A DNA stretch of 64,000 bases. It comes from Flavobacteriaceae bacterium. Lineage in GTDB: Bacteria > Bacteroidota > Bacteroidia > Flavobacteriales > Flavobacteriaceae. Made by a program: the position numbers and the translations under genes. Under the pieces are notes generated by a model that was given only the letters and a program-made list of their open reading frames with translations, was not told where the DNA came from and made no database searches. The stretch lies in the NCBI GenBank assembly GCA_018657955.1, contig JABHWD010000015.1:1-64000 (forward strand). The letters are read 5' to 3'. Positions 35,581-45,523 of this stretch are shown here, in pieces. The first letter of the stretch is position 1; every line of letters begins with the position of its first letter.

Positions 35581-38175
35581 TTAAAACGATTGTCCAATTA
35601 TAAAGTGAGTCTCCCATCCATGTTTTTTAGATTGCCCTGGTACAGCATCAAATCCATGACCAAAATCTATACCAAGTAAACCAAATGCAGGCATGAACAA
35701 GCGAACACCCAGTCCTGCGGAACGTTTAATTAAAAATGGATTAAAATCTCTGAAGCTATTATATGAATTACCTCCTTCAACAAATGCAAGAGCAAATATT
35801 TTAGCTTGTTCTCCAAGGCTTATTGGATATCTCAATTCTAATGAATATTTATTATAAATGGTCCCTCCATCTTGATTTGATAATGATTGATTAGGATAAC
35901 CACGGAGGGCTATAGTTTCTCTACCATCTAAACTATACATACCTAATCCATCTCCTCCTAAGAAAAATCTTTCAAAAGGAATAATTCCTCTATCGTTGTT
36001 GTAAGCTCCTAGGAAACCAAACTCAAATGAAGGTCTTAATATTAATTTTTTTGTTAATGCCGCAAACCATTCCCCTTTAAACTTAATTTTATAAAATTCA
36101 AGCCATCTATATCTTTCTTGATCTATTTCAGCTATCCTTTCGGATGCAGTGGTATTATTTGGGTCATTCGCAAGATCATCTATTAACAGTTCTCTTTCAT
36201 CCTTTAATGCGGTGTAATCAACATTATTAACTGCAGAATAAGGGAATGATAGTTTTGCAGATAAGCTAAAACTTGAACCACCTGTTGGATAGATTGGATC
36301 AGTAAAAGTATTATTTCTACTTAAGGATACAGTATAGGATAGATTATTAGAAGAACCATTCCCAAATGTAAATAAACCAGTGTTGTAATCATTTAACTTA
36401 TAATATTGAAATCCAAGAGAATGAGCAAGAGTAAAATAATCATCTGGGACAGTCAATCTTTTAGCTAGTCCAACAGATATTCCACTAATATTAAATGATT
36501 TTGATTTATCTGCCTTATAAGTAGTTGGATTAAAAAGAAATTGTTTTGTTTGTGATAATTGAATTGAGAATTGAACAGGCTTTTTACCTCCGAGCCAAGG
36601 CTCTGTGAAACTAAAACTATTCTGTGTATAAAATCTGCTTGCTTGTAATCTTAAAGATAGCCTTTGACCATCACCCATTGGCACAGGTTTATATGCTTTT
36701 TTATTAAATAAATCTTTAGCAGCAAAATTATTAAATGATAATCCTAATGTTCCGATAAAACCACCACCACCATAACCACCTTGTAATTCGATTTGGCTAG
36801 ATCCTTTTTCAACAACTGTATATTCTAAATCAACAGTGCCATCATTTGGATTAACATTTTTAAAATCAGGAGATATTAACTGTGCATCAAAGAATCCAAG
36901 TTGCCCAAGCTCTCTAACAGTCCTTATCACATTTGACTTGCTATATAATTGTCCAGGTCGGGTTCTCATTTCTCTATATATTACATGATCATTTGTTTTA
37001 TCATTTCCAATAACAGAAATTTTATTAAAATAAGCAGGCTTACCTTCATTAATTCTAATCTCAAGATCTATTACATTTCCATCAGCACTAATCTCAACGG
37101 GTGTGACAGACGAAAATAAATATCCGCTATTTTGATATAGATTAGATAAATCATCAGAGTCTGGGTCAGAACTGTCAGAAATTCTTTTTTCAAGTTCTAC
37201 GCCATTGTATGTATCCCCTTCTTTAACCTTCAATATTTGATTTAATTGTTGATCAGTATATACAGAATTTCCTAGATAATTTATTTTTCCAAATTTATAT
37301 TTTTCTCCTTCCTGTAATTTAATTTTTAATGTAATAGATTTTTCGTCATATGCTATAATAGTATCTGAAATAACTCTTGCATCTCTATAACCATTTTCCT
37401 TATATTTATCTACCAGACTAACTATGTCTTCTTTAAAATCATCTTCAATATATTTTGATCTTTTCCAAAACCTGTAAATTTTTGATTTTTTGGTATTTTT
37501 CATTGATTTCTGAAGAGATTTTGATTTCTTTCGAAGAGAACTTGTTTTCTTTGAGCTTAAATTGGCTAATTCTATTCCATCAAATATAATTTCTTTAATT
37601 TTTATCTTACTTCCCTTATTAATGTCTAATGACATTTTTACCTTAGCTTTATTTGTTGAGTCAATCACCTCCTCAGTACGTATATTCACCTTTGCATTTA
37701 AAAATCCTTTTTTCTTATACTTGTTTTCTAGGTAATTCTTAGTAGTTGTAATTAAATTTTCAGTTACTTTAACTCCTATCTGTAACTTATTTTCTTTAAT
37801 TATATCTTCATGTTTTCTGTTTTTAACTCCACTAATTTCAAGATTATTCAATTCAGGCAAATCTATTAGCTTTATTTCTAAATCAACAACATTATCTAAT
37901 TGTTTAATTCTAAATACTTCAACTGAACTAAAGAGATTTGATTCCCATAATTTTTTTATTGCTGAACTGATTTTCTCTCCAGGAATTGAGATCTTATCAC
38001 CTTCTTTAAGCCCTGAATAAGTAATAATTGTAATAGGGCTGAACGAAGTATTTCCAGATACCGTTATTTCTCCAATTATATTTTTAGTGGGTTTGTTTAC
38101 CTCTTGAGAAAATAAATTTTGACTGAATGATATAGATAAAAGAAGTATTACAAAAAATTTGATTTTCAATTTCAA
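35581..38175 (-). CDS. bamA: Outer-membrane protein assembly factor BamA
   Basis: Omp85-family insertase for outer-membrane barrels. N-terminal signal peptide (KIKFFVILLLSISFSQNLFSQ), a series of POTRA domains (through about residue 440, e.g. GEITVSGNTSFSP, KFGKINYLGNSVYT, YFNKISVIGNDKTNDHVI), and a C-terminal 16-strand barrel with GYPNQSLSNQDGGTIYNKYSLELRYPI and the terminal strand ending GQSF. There is an extra basic/serine-rich insertion near residues 215-245 (KKSKSLQKSMKNTKKSK). The start is uncertain: TTG 38175 gives a compact signal peptide just after the uppS stop; GTG 38199 and TTG 38211 would overlap uppS. Confidence 0.94.
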   Translation of the reverse strand: MKLKIKFFVILLLSISFSQNLFSQEVNKPTKNIIGEITVSGNTSFSPITIITYSGLKEGDKISIPGEKISSAIKKLWESNLFSSVEVFRIKQLDNVVDLEIKLIDLPELNNLEISGVKNRKHEDIIKENKLQIGVKVTENLITTTKNYLENKYKKKGFLNAKVNIRTEEVIDSTNKAKVKMSLDINKGSKIKIKEIIFDGIELANLSSKKTSSLRKKSKSLQKSMKNTKKSKIYRFWKRSKYIEDDFKEDIVSLVDKYKENGYRDARVISDTIIAYDEKSITLKIKLQEGEKYKFGKINYLGNSVYTDQQLNQILKVKEGDTYNGVELEKRISDSSDPDSDDLSNLYQNSGYLFSSVTPVEISADGNVIDLEIRINEGKPAYFNKISVIGNDKTNDHVIYREMRTRPGQLYSKSNVIRTVRELGQLGFFDAQLISPDFKNVNPNDGTVDLEYTVVEKGSSQIELQGGYGGGGFIGTLGLSFNNFAAKDLFNKKAYKPVPMGDGQRLSLRLQASRFYTQNSFSFTEPWLGGKKPVQFSIQLSQTKQFLFNPTTYKADKSKSFNISGISVGLAKRLTVPDDYFTLAHSLGFQYYKLNDYNTGLFTFGNGSSNNLSYTVSLSRNNTFTDPIYPTGGSSFSLSAKLSFPYSAVNNVDYTALKDERELLIDDLANDPNNTTASERIAEIDQERYRWLEFYKIKFKGEWFAALTKKLILRPSFEFGFLGAYNNDRGIIPFERFFLGGDGLGMYSLDGRETIALRGYPNQSLSNQDGGTIYNKYSLELRYPISLGEQAKIFALAFVEGGNSYNSFRDFNPFLIKRSAGLGVRLFMPAFGLLGIDFGHGFDAVPGQSKKHGWETHFIIGQSF

Positions 38176-38182
38176 TCTGTCT

Positions 38183-38923
38183 TTAATTAATCTGTTCACT
38201 AGTTTTTCCAAATCTACGTTCTCTTTTTTGATAATTTACAATTGCTTTATAAAGATCTTCTTTAGAAAAGTCTGGCCATAGCTTTTTTGTAAAATAAAGC
38301 TCAGCATAAGCAATTTGCCATAATAAGAAATTACTAATTCTTTTTTCACCACTTGTTCTTATTAATAAATCTACATCTGGTAAATAATGAGTGTAAAGAT
38401 GCTGATTTATTACGGATTCGTCAATATTTTTTAAAGAAATTAAGTTATTTTTAACTTTATCCCCTATTACCTGTATAGCATTTACAATTTCTTCTCTTGC
38501 TCCATAGTTTAGCGCAAGTGTTAATGTCATCTTATTATTATCCTGTGTTTCTTTAGCGACCTTCTTAAGATATGAAGTCACCTTTTTTGGGAGTTTTTCT
38601 AAATTTCCGATTGTTTTAAATCTGATATTATTCTTGTTTAGAGATTTTAATTCTTTATTTAGAGAAAGTAGAAGTAATTTCATTAAAAAATCTATTTCTA
38701 ATGTTGGTCTATTCCAATTTTCAGTTGAGAAGGCAAATAGGGTGAGATTTTTAATCTCTAATTCAGCACATGCTTCAACTATTTTATTTACAGATTCTTT
38801 TCCTGCTTTATGGCCATAATCCCTACTTTGATTTCTTTTTTTTGCCCATCTTCCATTGCCATCCATTATTATAGCAATATGCTTAGGGACAGAATCATTA
38901 ATAATTTCCTTCTTTAAGCTCAT
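38183..38923 (-). CDS. uppS: Isoprenyl (undecaprenyl diphosphate) synthase
   Basis: cis-Prenyltransferase making the C55 lipid carrier for peptidoglycan and O-antigen. 246 residues. The catalytic Asp21 lies in HIAIIMDGNGRWAKKR; the substrate-binding region RTSGEKRISNFLLWQIAYAELYF is also intact. It overlaps the upstream DUF6089 gene by 4 nt (ATGA) and leads into bamA. Confidence 0.96.
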   Translation of the reverse strand: MSLKKEIINDSVPKHIAIIMDGNGRWAKKRNQSRDYGHKAGKESVNKIVEACAELEIKNLTLFAFSTENWNRPTLEIDFLMKLLLLSLNKELKSLNKNNIRFKTIGNLEKLPKKVTSYLKKVAKETQDNNKMTLTLALNYGAREEIVNAIQVIGDKVKNNLISLKNIDESVINQHLYTHYLPDVDLLIRTSGEKRISNFLLWQIAYAELYFTKKLWPDFSKEDLYKAIVNYQKRERRFGKTSEQIN

Positions 38924-39633
38924 TTTATATTACAGTAACATGGTTGTCTTCCAAATGTATAGGTTAAATTAAATCCTGAAAACATGTACCAGTCATTATT
39001 ATTTTCATTACCAAAAGTATAATTATAATTTTCATTATATGGAAGACTGCCATCAATTTTATCAGAAAAAGTATATCTAGCTCCTATTTCAAATGATAAA
39101 ATAATTTTTTCCAATACTCTATATTTTACTCCTAATACCATTGGAATTCCAAAGCTCCATTCATATTCACTACTGTTTTGGAGATTATTTCCATTAAAAA
39201 ACAAATTTTCATATTTAGAATAAATTATTCCTGTATAGATAAAGGGGGTAAATATGACATCATATTCATGTAGATTATAATCAAAAAAATTGAATTCCAT
39301 TCCTGCTGATAGCTCTTTTAAACCACTATTAAAACTATAACCACGCTCATTTCTTCTAGGATCATTAGAGTCTAGATCATTAGCACTGATTGTTGTTGAG
39401 ATAAATGAAAGTCGATAAGAATGTCTTGGACTCCTATTCCATTTGATTATTCCACCAAATGCAGATTTATTAGGATTAATAAATGTAGTATTACCTACAT
39501 CTCCAATAAAATTAGTTCCCCCAATAATTCCTCCAATCTCATATATTTGACTATTACAAAACTGATAATTAAATATTATAATTAATATAAATTGTATTAG
39601 TCTTAATGAGTCTAATTTGGTTTTGAATACCAT
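38920..39633 (-). CDS. DUF6089-family outer-membrane beta-barrel protein
   Basis: 237 residues: N-terminal signal sequence (LIQFILIIIFNYQFCNSQ), then IYEIGGIIGGTNFIGDVGN and beta-barrel-like segments, ending LTYTFGRQPCYCNIK. Matches the DUF6089 proteins that in flavobacteria lie between nadK and uppS; function unknown. The stop overlaps the uppS start by 4 nt, so the operon couples it to envelope genes. Confidence 0.82.
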   Translation of the reverse strand: MVFKTKLDSLRLIQFILIIIFNYQFCNSQIYEIGGIIGGTNFIGDVGNTTFINPNKSAFGGIIKWNRSPRHSYRLSFISTTISANDLDSNDPRRNERGYSFNSGLKELSAGMEFNFFDYNLHEYDVIFTPFIYTGIIYSKYENLFFNGNNLQNSSEYEWSFGIPMVLGVKYRVLEKIILSFEIGARYTFSDKIDGSLPYNENYNYTFGNENNNDWYMFSGFNLTYTFGRQPCYCNIK

Positions 39634-39685
39634 TAATTTTAAATAAAATTTTAACTATAAAACTAATGACAATTAATTTTATTGT

Positions 39686-40567
39686 TTAGTTCCTCTTATC
39701 TTTTCCCCATAATAGTTTGTCTCTTAATGTCTTAAGGAAATTTCCTTTTTCTAATTCAATCATTTTTATTGTATGTGAGGCCTTTTTTATAGATATCATA
39801 TTTTCATTACTAAGAGCAATTATTTTTGAATCTAGTGAGACAAAGAATTCATTTTCTCTACCACTTATTTTTAAAGCGATCTTTGTGTTATCAGGTATAA
39901 CTAAAGGTCTAGCATTTAAATTGTGAGGCGCTATTGGTGTAATAACCAGATTTTTTGACTCAGGCATTATTATAGGGCCACCACAACTTAGAGAATATCC
40001 AGTTGATCCAGTAGGGGTTGCAATAATTAAACCATCAGCCCAGTAAGTATTAAGATAATTATCATTTAATTTAGTCTCAATAGTAATTAATGATGTAGTA
40101 TTTTTTCTAGTTATACTTATTTCATTAAGAGCATGACCTAATTTTTTTGTTTTACCATTCTTAATTGTAGACAATACTGTGACTAAAGTTCTTTCTGATA
40201 TTTCATAATTTTTATTAATTATTGCATTAATTGCTTCATCAATTTTAATTGCTTTAATTTTTGCCAAGAACCCCAATCTTCCAGTGTTTATTCCTATAAC
40301 AGGAATTGAGAGATTCTTAATAAAAGAAGTAGCTCTTAGTATTGTGCCATCACCACCTATGCAGATTACAAAATCAAAGGACTTATCCAATTTAGAGAAA
40401 GATTCAATATATTTTGAAAAAGAACTATATTTTTTTTTACCCATATTTTCTATAGATTTTTCATCTAAGAAGACATCTATAGATTTATTACGTAATTTTT
40501 TTATAGTTGAGAGTAAATGTTTGGAGGAATAACTTTTATATAAATTCGTAAATACTGCTACTTTCAT
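39686..40567 (-). CDS. nadK: NAD kinase
   Basis: Phosphorylates NAD to NADP. 293 residues from the ATG at 40567 (a TTG one codon upstream is disregarded). The ATP/polyphosphate motif GGDGT is at residues 71-75; HALNEISITR and the glycine-rich ADGLIIATPTGSTGYSLSCGGP are intact. First gene of the nadK-DUF6089-uppS-bamA-skp-skp series on the minus strand, with a 52-bp gap before DUF6089. A CBS-domain gene usually found near nadK in relatives is not present here. Confidence 0.95.
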   Translation of the reverse strand: MKVAVFTNLYKSYSSKHLLSTIKKLRNKSIDVFLDEKSIENMGKKKYSSFSKYIESFSKLDKSFDFVICIGGDGTILRATSFIKNLSIPVIGINTGRLGFLAKIKAIKIDEAINAIINKNYEISERTLVTVLSTIKNGKTKKLGHALNEISITRKNTTSLITIETKLNDNYLNTYWADGLIIATPTGSTGYSLSCGGPIIMPESKNLVITPIAPHNLNARPLVIPDNTKIALKISGRENEFFVSLDSKIIALSNENMISIKKASHTIKMIELEKGNFLKTLRDKLLWGKDKRN

Positions 40568-40607
40568 CAACTTCTAAATATTAAAAAATATTCTGTTATA
40601 ATAGGAC

Positions 40608-40685
40608 ATGAAATCAAGACGCAAATTAATTAAAATTATGTTAGTTTTGGGTGTAACCAGTTTGTATTTTTACATTAAATTTTAA
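40608..40685 (+). CDS. Possible 25-residue basic membrane peptide
   Basis: An ATG-started 25-codon frame, MKSRRKLIKIMLVLGVTSLY then FYIKF: five basic residues followed by one hydrophobic segment, the makings of a single-pass microprotein. It ends 1 bp before the pdxJ ATG and fills the nadK-pdxJ gap almost exactly. Against it: the match TAGTTTTG (40642-40649) within it is a good -7 element for pdxJ, so the region may simply be promoter. No family recognised. Confidence 0.4.
   Translation: MKSRRKLIKIMLVLGVTSLYFYIKF
40642..40649 (+). promoter_or_regulatory. Possible -7 element of pdxJ
   Basis: TAGTTTTG matches TAnnTTTG, 37 nt before the pdxJ ATG; expected start near 40656. The upstream -33 TTG is not evident. 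It overlaps the small ORF described above. Confidence 0.4.
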
Positions 40686-40686
40686 T

Positions 40687-41400
40687 ATGACTAACCTAAG
40701 TGTTAATATAAATAAAATAGCGACTCTAAGGAATGCTAGAGGAGGTGATTACCCAAATCTTATAAATTTTGCCAAGAAAATACAATCCTTTGGAGCAGAC
40801 GGAATAACTGTTCACCCAAGGCCAGATGAAAGACATATAAAATACTCAGATGTTTATGATCTAAAACCAGTTATTTATAAAGAATTTAATATTGAAGGGA
40901 ACCCAATCAAAAAATTTATTGATATGGTAATTGACATTAAACCAAATCAAGTTACTTTAGTTCCTGATGCTGAATCTGATTTAACTTCATCTGCTGGCTG
41001 GAACACTATAAAACATAAAAATTATTTAAAAGAAGTAGTATCAGAATTTAATTCTCATGGAATAAGAACATCAATTTTTTTAGATCCTGAACTGAAATAT
41101 ATTGAATCTGCCAAGGAAATAGGTGCTGATAGGATTGAATTATACACCGAAGATTTTGCAAAGAATTATAAAATAAATAAAGAAAAAGCTATAGAGCAAT
41201 ATATAAGATGTGCTAAACTTATTAATGAAATGGGGATTGGACTTAATGCCGGCCATGACTTGTCATTAAAGAATATATCATTTTTTAAAAACAATATTGA
41301 AAATTTGCTTGAAGTTTCTATTGGTCATGCATTAATTACTGAGGGTTTAGACATAGGGATTGAAGCTGTTATAAAAAAATACCTATCATATCTTAAATAA
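40687..41400 (+). CDS. pdxJ: Pyridoxine 5'-phosphate synthase
   Basis: Condenses 1-deoxyxylulose 5-phosphate and aminoacetone phosphate to pyridoxine 5'-phosphate. 237 residues, TIM barrel. Opens LSVNINKIATLRNARGG; the motifs DGITVHPRPDERHI, VTLVPDA and GLNAGHDL are intact, and it closes with IGHALITEGLDIGIEAVIKKYL. The next gene starts without a gap. Confidence 0.96.
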   Translation: MTNLSVNINKIATLRNARGGDYPNLINFAKKIQSFGADGITVHPRPDERHIKYSDVYDLKPVIYKEFNIEGNPIKKFIDMVIDIKPNQVTLVPDAESDLTSSAGWNTIKHKNYLKEVVSEFNSHGIRTSIFLDPELKYIESAKEIGADRIELYTEDFAKNYKINKEKAIEQYIRCAKLINEMGIGLNAGHDLSLKNISFFKNNIENLLEVSIGHALITEGLDIGIEAVIKKYLSYLK

Positions 41401-42177
41401 ATGTTATTACATTCAAACATTATAGGTGAGGGAAACAATATAGTAGTTATTCTGCACGGTCTTTTTGGTTCTGGAGATAATTGGAAAACATATGCAAACA
41501 AATTAAAACCTGAAGGATTTTGTATTCATCTAATAGACCAAAGAAATCACGGTAGAAGTTTTCATAGCAATGAATTCAATTATGATCTTCTTGTCAAGGA
41601 CTTAAAATATTATTTAGATCATAATAAAATTGATAATTGTGTTTTGATAGGCCATTCAATGGGAGGAAAAACAGCAATGAATTTTGCCTTACAATATTCT
41701 AGATATGTTTCAGATTTAATTATCATTGATATAGCTCCTAAACGCTATCCTATTCATCATGATAAAATTATTGAAGCTTTAGCCTCCTTTAATTTAGAAT
41801 CAATTTCCTCTAGGAGAGAAGTTGACCAGAAATTATCAAATTATATTGATGATATTCTGCTGAAAAATTTTTTACTAAAAAACCTTTATTGGATTGATAA
41901 AAATAAACTTGCTTTCAGGTTTAATTTACTTTCATTATCTAATAATATATCTAATGTAGGCGAAAGAGTAAAACATGAATCTAAATTTTTAAACAACACA
42001 TTGTTCCTCAAAGGAGAATATTCTAATTATATAGATGACAATGATAAGACTGAAATAACAAAATATTTCCCTAAAGCTTCAATTTTAACAGTCCCAGATT
42101 CAAATCATTGGGTGCATGTTGATAATCCAGATAATTTTTTTGATACAATTCTAGATTTTATCAAAGATAAATACTAG
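41401..42177 (+). CDS. Alpha/beta hydrolase (YbfF-like esterase)
   Basis: 258 residues. Nucleophile Ser86 in LIGHSMGGKTAMNFA, oxyanion region ILHGLFGSGDNWK, and a C-terminal His in SNHWVHVDNPDNF. Resembles short-chain esterases of the YbfF group; the substrate is unknown. The ATG follows the pdxJ stop directly; co-occurrence with pdxJ is recalled from flavobacteria. Confidence 0.88.
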   Translation: MLLHSNIIGEGNNIVVILHGLFGSGDNWKTYANKLKPEGFCIHLIDQRNHGRSFHSNEFNYDLLVKDLKYYLDHNKIDNCVLIGHSMGGKTAMNFALQYSRYVSDLIIIDIAPKRYPIHHDKIIEALASFNLESISSRREVDQKLSNYIDDILLKNFLLKNLYWIDKNKLAFRFNLLSLSNNISNVGERVKHESKFLNNTLFLKGEYSNYIDDNDKTEITKYFPKASILTVPDSNHWVHVDNPDNFFDTILDFIKDKY

Positions 42178-42185
42178 TAATTAAC

Positions 42186-42216
42186 TTTGATGCATTTTAA
42201 AAAAAGTGTATTTTCG
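42186..42216 (+). promoter_or_regulatory. Near-consensus promoter of tig-clpP-clpX
   Basis: TTTG (42186-42189), 19 nt, then TATTTTCG (42209-42216), one mismatch from TAnnTTTG. Expected start near 42223, about 17 nt before the trigger factor ATG. TAACTTTG at 42182-42189 is an overlapping alternative -7 element. Confidence 0.55.
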
Positions 42217-42239
42217 CAAACCTATTTTTTACCTCTGCA

Positions 42240-43562
42240 ATGAACATAACATCTAACTATATTGATAAGCTTAACGGCAAAATAACAATTGAAGTTGACA
42301 AAAAAGATTACACTAAACAAGTAAATACTGTATTACAGAAATATTCACAAACTGCAAATGTTCCTGGATTCAGAAAAGGTCATGTTCCAATGGGTTTAAT
42401 AAAAAAACAATATGGCAAGGCTGTTATCATGGATGAGGTAAACAAGCTTATAGACAAGGAATTAAGAGGCTACATAAAAGACAAGGAAATAGACATGCTA
42501 GGAGGCCCTATTCCTGTACCTCAAGACAATATTAATTGGGATTCCGATAAAATAACTTTTGAATTTGAAGTAGGATTAACACCAAAATTTGATGTTAAAT
42601 TAAAATTTAAAAAACCTATTATAAATTATATTGTTAAAGCAGATGAAAAAATGATTAATGAGCAGCTAAGTAGTATTCAAAAGCAATATGGTAAACTAAC
42701 GATTAAAAAAAAGATTGAAAAAGATTGTGATATTACAGGCGTCTTTACTTATGAAGATGAAATTAATAATAAGTCAACTTTCAATTTAAATAGAATTAAG
42801 GAAAAAACAGTTATAAAAAAACTTTTAGGATTAAAAGTTGGTGAATCTGTAACACTTGGAACTAAAGATTTATTTGATGATCATCATGAATTAATTCGTT
42901 TACTTAATATCTCTCATGATAGGGCGAAAGATATCGATATAGAGGTCAAGTTAAATATTGAAGAAATTAATTATAAGGAATCAGCAGACTTGGATCAGGA
43001 ATTATTTGATAAAACATATGGAAAGGATATTATAAAAAGTGTAACTGAATTAAAAGATAAGATTTCTCATGATATTGAAAAACAGTTTATTAATCAGACC
43101 GATCAAAAACTAATGAATGATGTTATAGAATATTTAATTGAGAATACTAAATTCAAGCTACCTTCAGAATTTTTAACTAAATGGATCAAGATTAATTCAG
43201 AAAAGAAAATTAATGATGAAGAGGCGAAAGAAGAATATGAGAAATCTGAAAAAGGCATGAAATACCAATTAATAGAAAGCAAATTAGTAACTGATAATAA
43301 TTTACAAGTTAATTTTGAGGACTTAAAATCTTATGCAGGGGATTTAGTCAAGGCTCAAATGAATCAGCATGGTCAATCTAATCCTTCTGATAAGGAGTTA
43401 GATGATATAGTCGCAAGAGTTTTACAAAATAAAGAAGAAATTAAAAGGTTAACAGAGCAATTAACCAGCAATAGGATATTAACTTTCTTTAAAGAGAATT
43501 CTAATATTAAAACAAAAGAATTATCCTATGAAAAGTTCATAAAAGAAGCATATTCTTCCTAA
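42240..43562 (+). CDS. tig: Trigger factor
   Basis: Ribosome-bound chaperone for nascent chains. 440 residues. The N-terminal ribosome-binding domain has the signature region VPGFRKGHVPMGLIKKQYG (a GFRxGxxP variant). A degenerate peptidyl-prolyl isomerase region lies at about 150-240, then the helical C-terminal arms. It precedes clpP and clpX, the classic tig-clpP-clpX order. Confidence 0.95.
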   Translation: MNITSNYIDKLNGKITIEVDKKDYTKQVNTVLQKYSQTANVPGFRKGHVPMGLIKKQYGKAVIMDEVNKLIDKELRGYIKDKEIDMLGGPIPVPQDNINWDSDKITFEFEVGLTPKFDVKLKFKKPIINYIVKADEKMINEQLSSIQKQYGKLTIKKKIEKDCDITGVFTYEDEINNKSTFNLNRIKEKTVIKKLLGLKVGESVTLGTKDLFDDHHELIRLLNISHDRAKDIDIEVKLNIEEINYKESADLDQELFDKTYGKDIIKSVTELKDKISHDIEKQFINQTDQKLMNDVIEYLIENTKFKLPSEFLTKWIKINSEKKINDEEAKEEYEKSEKGMKYQLIESKLVTDNNLQVNFEDLKSYAGDLVKAQMNQHGQSNPSDKELDDIVARVLQNKEEIKRLTEQLTSNRILTFFKENSNIKTKELSYEKFIKEAYSS

Positions 43563-43604
43563 TTTAAAATTACTATATTTATAAATAAATAATTGAATAG
43601 ATAA

Positions 43605-44291
43605 ATGGATTTTGCCAAAGAATTTGAAAAATTTGCCACTAAAGATCAAGGAATAAGCAGTACTTATTATAACAAAATAATAAGCAGTATGTATCCTGTT
43701 GGAAATCCTGTTGGACTCACTCCAAATATTATTGAGGAACGACCAATGAATATAGCCATATTTGATGTCTTTTCAAGATTAATGATGGATAGAATAATTT
43801 TTTTAGGAACTGGAATAAATGATCAAGTAGCAAATATTATACAAGCTCAATTATTGTTTTTAGAAAGTACAGATTCATCTAAGGATATTCAGATTTATAT
43901 TAATTCCCCAGGTGGAGGGGTTTATGCTGGACTAGGAATTTATGACACTATGCAATTGATAAAACCTAATGTAGCTACAATATGTACTGGAATGGCAGCT
44001 TCAATGGGAGCAGTGCTTTTGTGTGCTGGAGAAAAAGGCAAAAGAAGTGGATTAACTCATTCAAGAGTTATGATACACCAGCCTCTTGGAGGTGCTCAGG
44101 GTCAAGCAAGTGATATTGAAATTACCGCTAAGGAAATAGTAACTCTAAAGGAAGAGCTGTATAAGATTATTAGCAAACATACTGGGCAGGATTATAAAAA
44201 GGTGTATGCAGATAGTGATAGAGATTATTGGATGAAATCTGATAAGGCTATTGAATATGGAATGATAGATGAAATATTAACTAAAGAATAA
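43605..44291 (+). CDS. clpP: ATP-dependent Clp protease proteolytic subunit
   Basis: Serine protease forming the ClpP tetradecamer. 228 residues. Catalytic triad Ser133 (GMAASMGAV), His158 (MIHQPLGG) and Asp207 (SDRDYW), with the same spacing as in E. coli ClpP. The N-terminal 35 residues or so are longer than in many ClpP proteins and may be a propeptide. 8 bp before clpX. Confidence 0.97.
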   Translation: MDFAKEFEKFATKDQGISSTYYNKIISSMYPVGNPVGLTPNIIEERPMNIAIFDVFSRLMMDRIIFLGTGINDQVANIIQAQLLFLESTDSSKDIQIYINSPGGGVYAGLGIYDTMQLIKPNVATICTGMAASMGAVLLCAGEKGKRSGLTHSRVMIHQPLGGAQGQASDIEITAKEIVTLKEELYKIISKHTGQDYKKVYADSDRDYWMKSDKAIEYGMIDEILTKE

Positions 44292-44299
44292 ATTCTTCA

Positions 44300-45523
44300 A
44301 TGAGTAAGTCTGAGCTACACTGTTCTTTTTGTGGTAAGAAAAAAGCTGAGACAGTTTTGTTAGTTGCTGGAATAGACGCACATATATGTAATGAGTGTAT
44401 CGAGCAAGCAAATGGGATTATTCTCCAAGAATCAAAACAAGAAAAAACAACTGAATCAAAAGATTCTGAGTTATTGAAGCCTCAACAAATTAAAAGTTTC
44501 TTAGACGACTATATTATTGGACAAGATCACACAAAAAAAATTATTTCTGTATCTGTATATAATCATTATAAAAGAATAAACCAATTAGCATCAGATGAAA
44601 TTGAAATAGAAAAAAGTAATATCATCATGGTTGGTAAAACAGGGACTGGAAAAACATTGATTGCAAAAACAATTGCAAAGATGTTAGATGTTCCTTTAGC
44701 TATTGTTGATGCAACAGTTCTTACCGAAGCTGGATATGTCGGTGAAGATGTTGAAGGAATATTAACTAAACTTTTACAAGCGGCAGATTACAATATTGAA
44801 AAAACTGAGAAAGGAATTGTATTCATTGATGAGATTGATAAAATAGCGAGAAAAAGTGACAACCCCTCCATTACTAGAGATGTTTCTGGAGAAGGAGTCC
44901 AACAAGCGTTATTAAAATTATTAGAGGGTACTATAGTAAATGTCCCACCAAAAGGAGGAAGAAAACATCCAGATCAGAAATTTATTGAGATTAATACTGA
45001 AAAAATATTATTCATTGCAGGAGGAGCCTTTGATGGAATTGAAAAATTAATTTCAAAAAGATTAAATCTAAATGTAATTGGATACAAGTCTATTAAGGTA
45101 GATGCTATATCAAATCAAAATATACTCCAATTTATTAACCCTAAAGATTTGAAGGGATTTGGATTAATACCTGAAATAATTGGTAGACTACCAGTGGTAA
45201 CTTACATGGATCCTTTAAGCAAAGATGCACTTAGAAAAATACTAACAGAACCAAAAAATGCTCTCATTAAACAATTCATTAAATTATTTGAAATGGATGG
45301 AATAGAATTAAAGTTTGATGAATCAGCATTAGATCTTATAGTTGAGAAAGCTGTTGATTATAATTTAGGAGCAAGAGGACTTAGATCTCTATGTGAAGAA
45401 ATTTTAAATGACGGAATGTTTAATTTGCCTGGGAGTGATAAGAAAAAACTACATATTACTAAAAGATATGCAAATGAACAATTATCAAGAATTAGTTTAG
45501 AAAAATTAAAGGCTGCATCTTAG
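44300..45523 (+). CDS. clpX: ATP-dependent Clp protease ATP-binding subunit ClpX
   Basis: AAA+ unfoldase partner of ClpP. 407 residues. Zinc-binding domain with Cys8, Cys11, Cys30 and Cys33; Walker A GKTGTGKT (112-119), pore loop GYVG (145-148), Walker B FIDEID (175-180). The ClpP-contacting loop reads IGY (260-262), a variant of the usual IGF. Its stop TAG overlaps the stop of the convergent GH3 gene in the sequence TTAG. Confidence 0.97.
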   Translation: MSKSELHCSFCGKKKAETVLLVAGIDAHICNECIEQANGIILQESKQEKTTESKDSELLKPQQIKSFLDDYIIGQDHTKKIISVSVYNHYKRINQLASDEIEIEKSNIIMVGKTGTGKTLIAKTIAKMLDVPLAIVDATVLTEAGYVGEDVEGILTKLLQAADYNIEKTEKGIVFIDEIDKIARKSDNPSITRDVSGEGVQQALLKLLEGTIVNVPPKGGRKHPDQKFIEINTEKILFIAGGAFDGIEKLISKRLNLNVIGYKSIKVDAISNQNILQFINPKDLKGFGLIPEIIGRLPVVTYMDPLSKDALRKILTEPKNALIKQFIKLFEMDGIELKFDESALDLIVEKAVDYNLGARGLRSLCEEILNDGMFNLPGSDKKKLHITKRYANEQLSRISLEKLKAAS

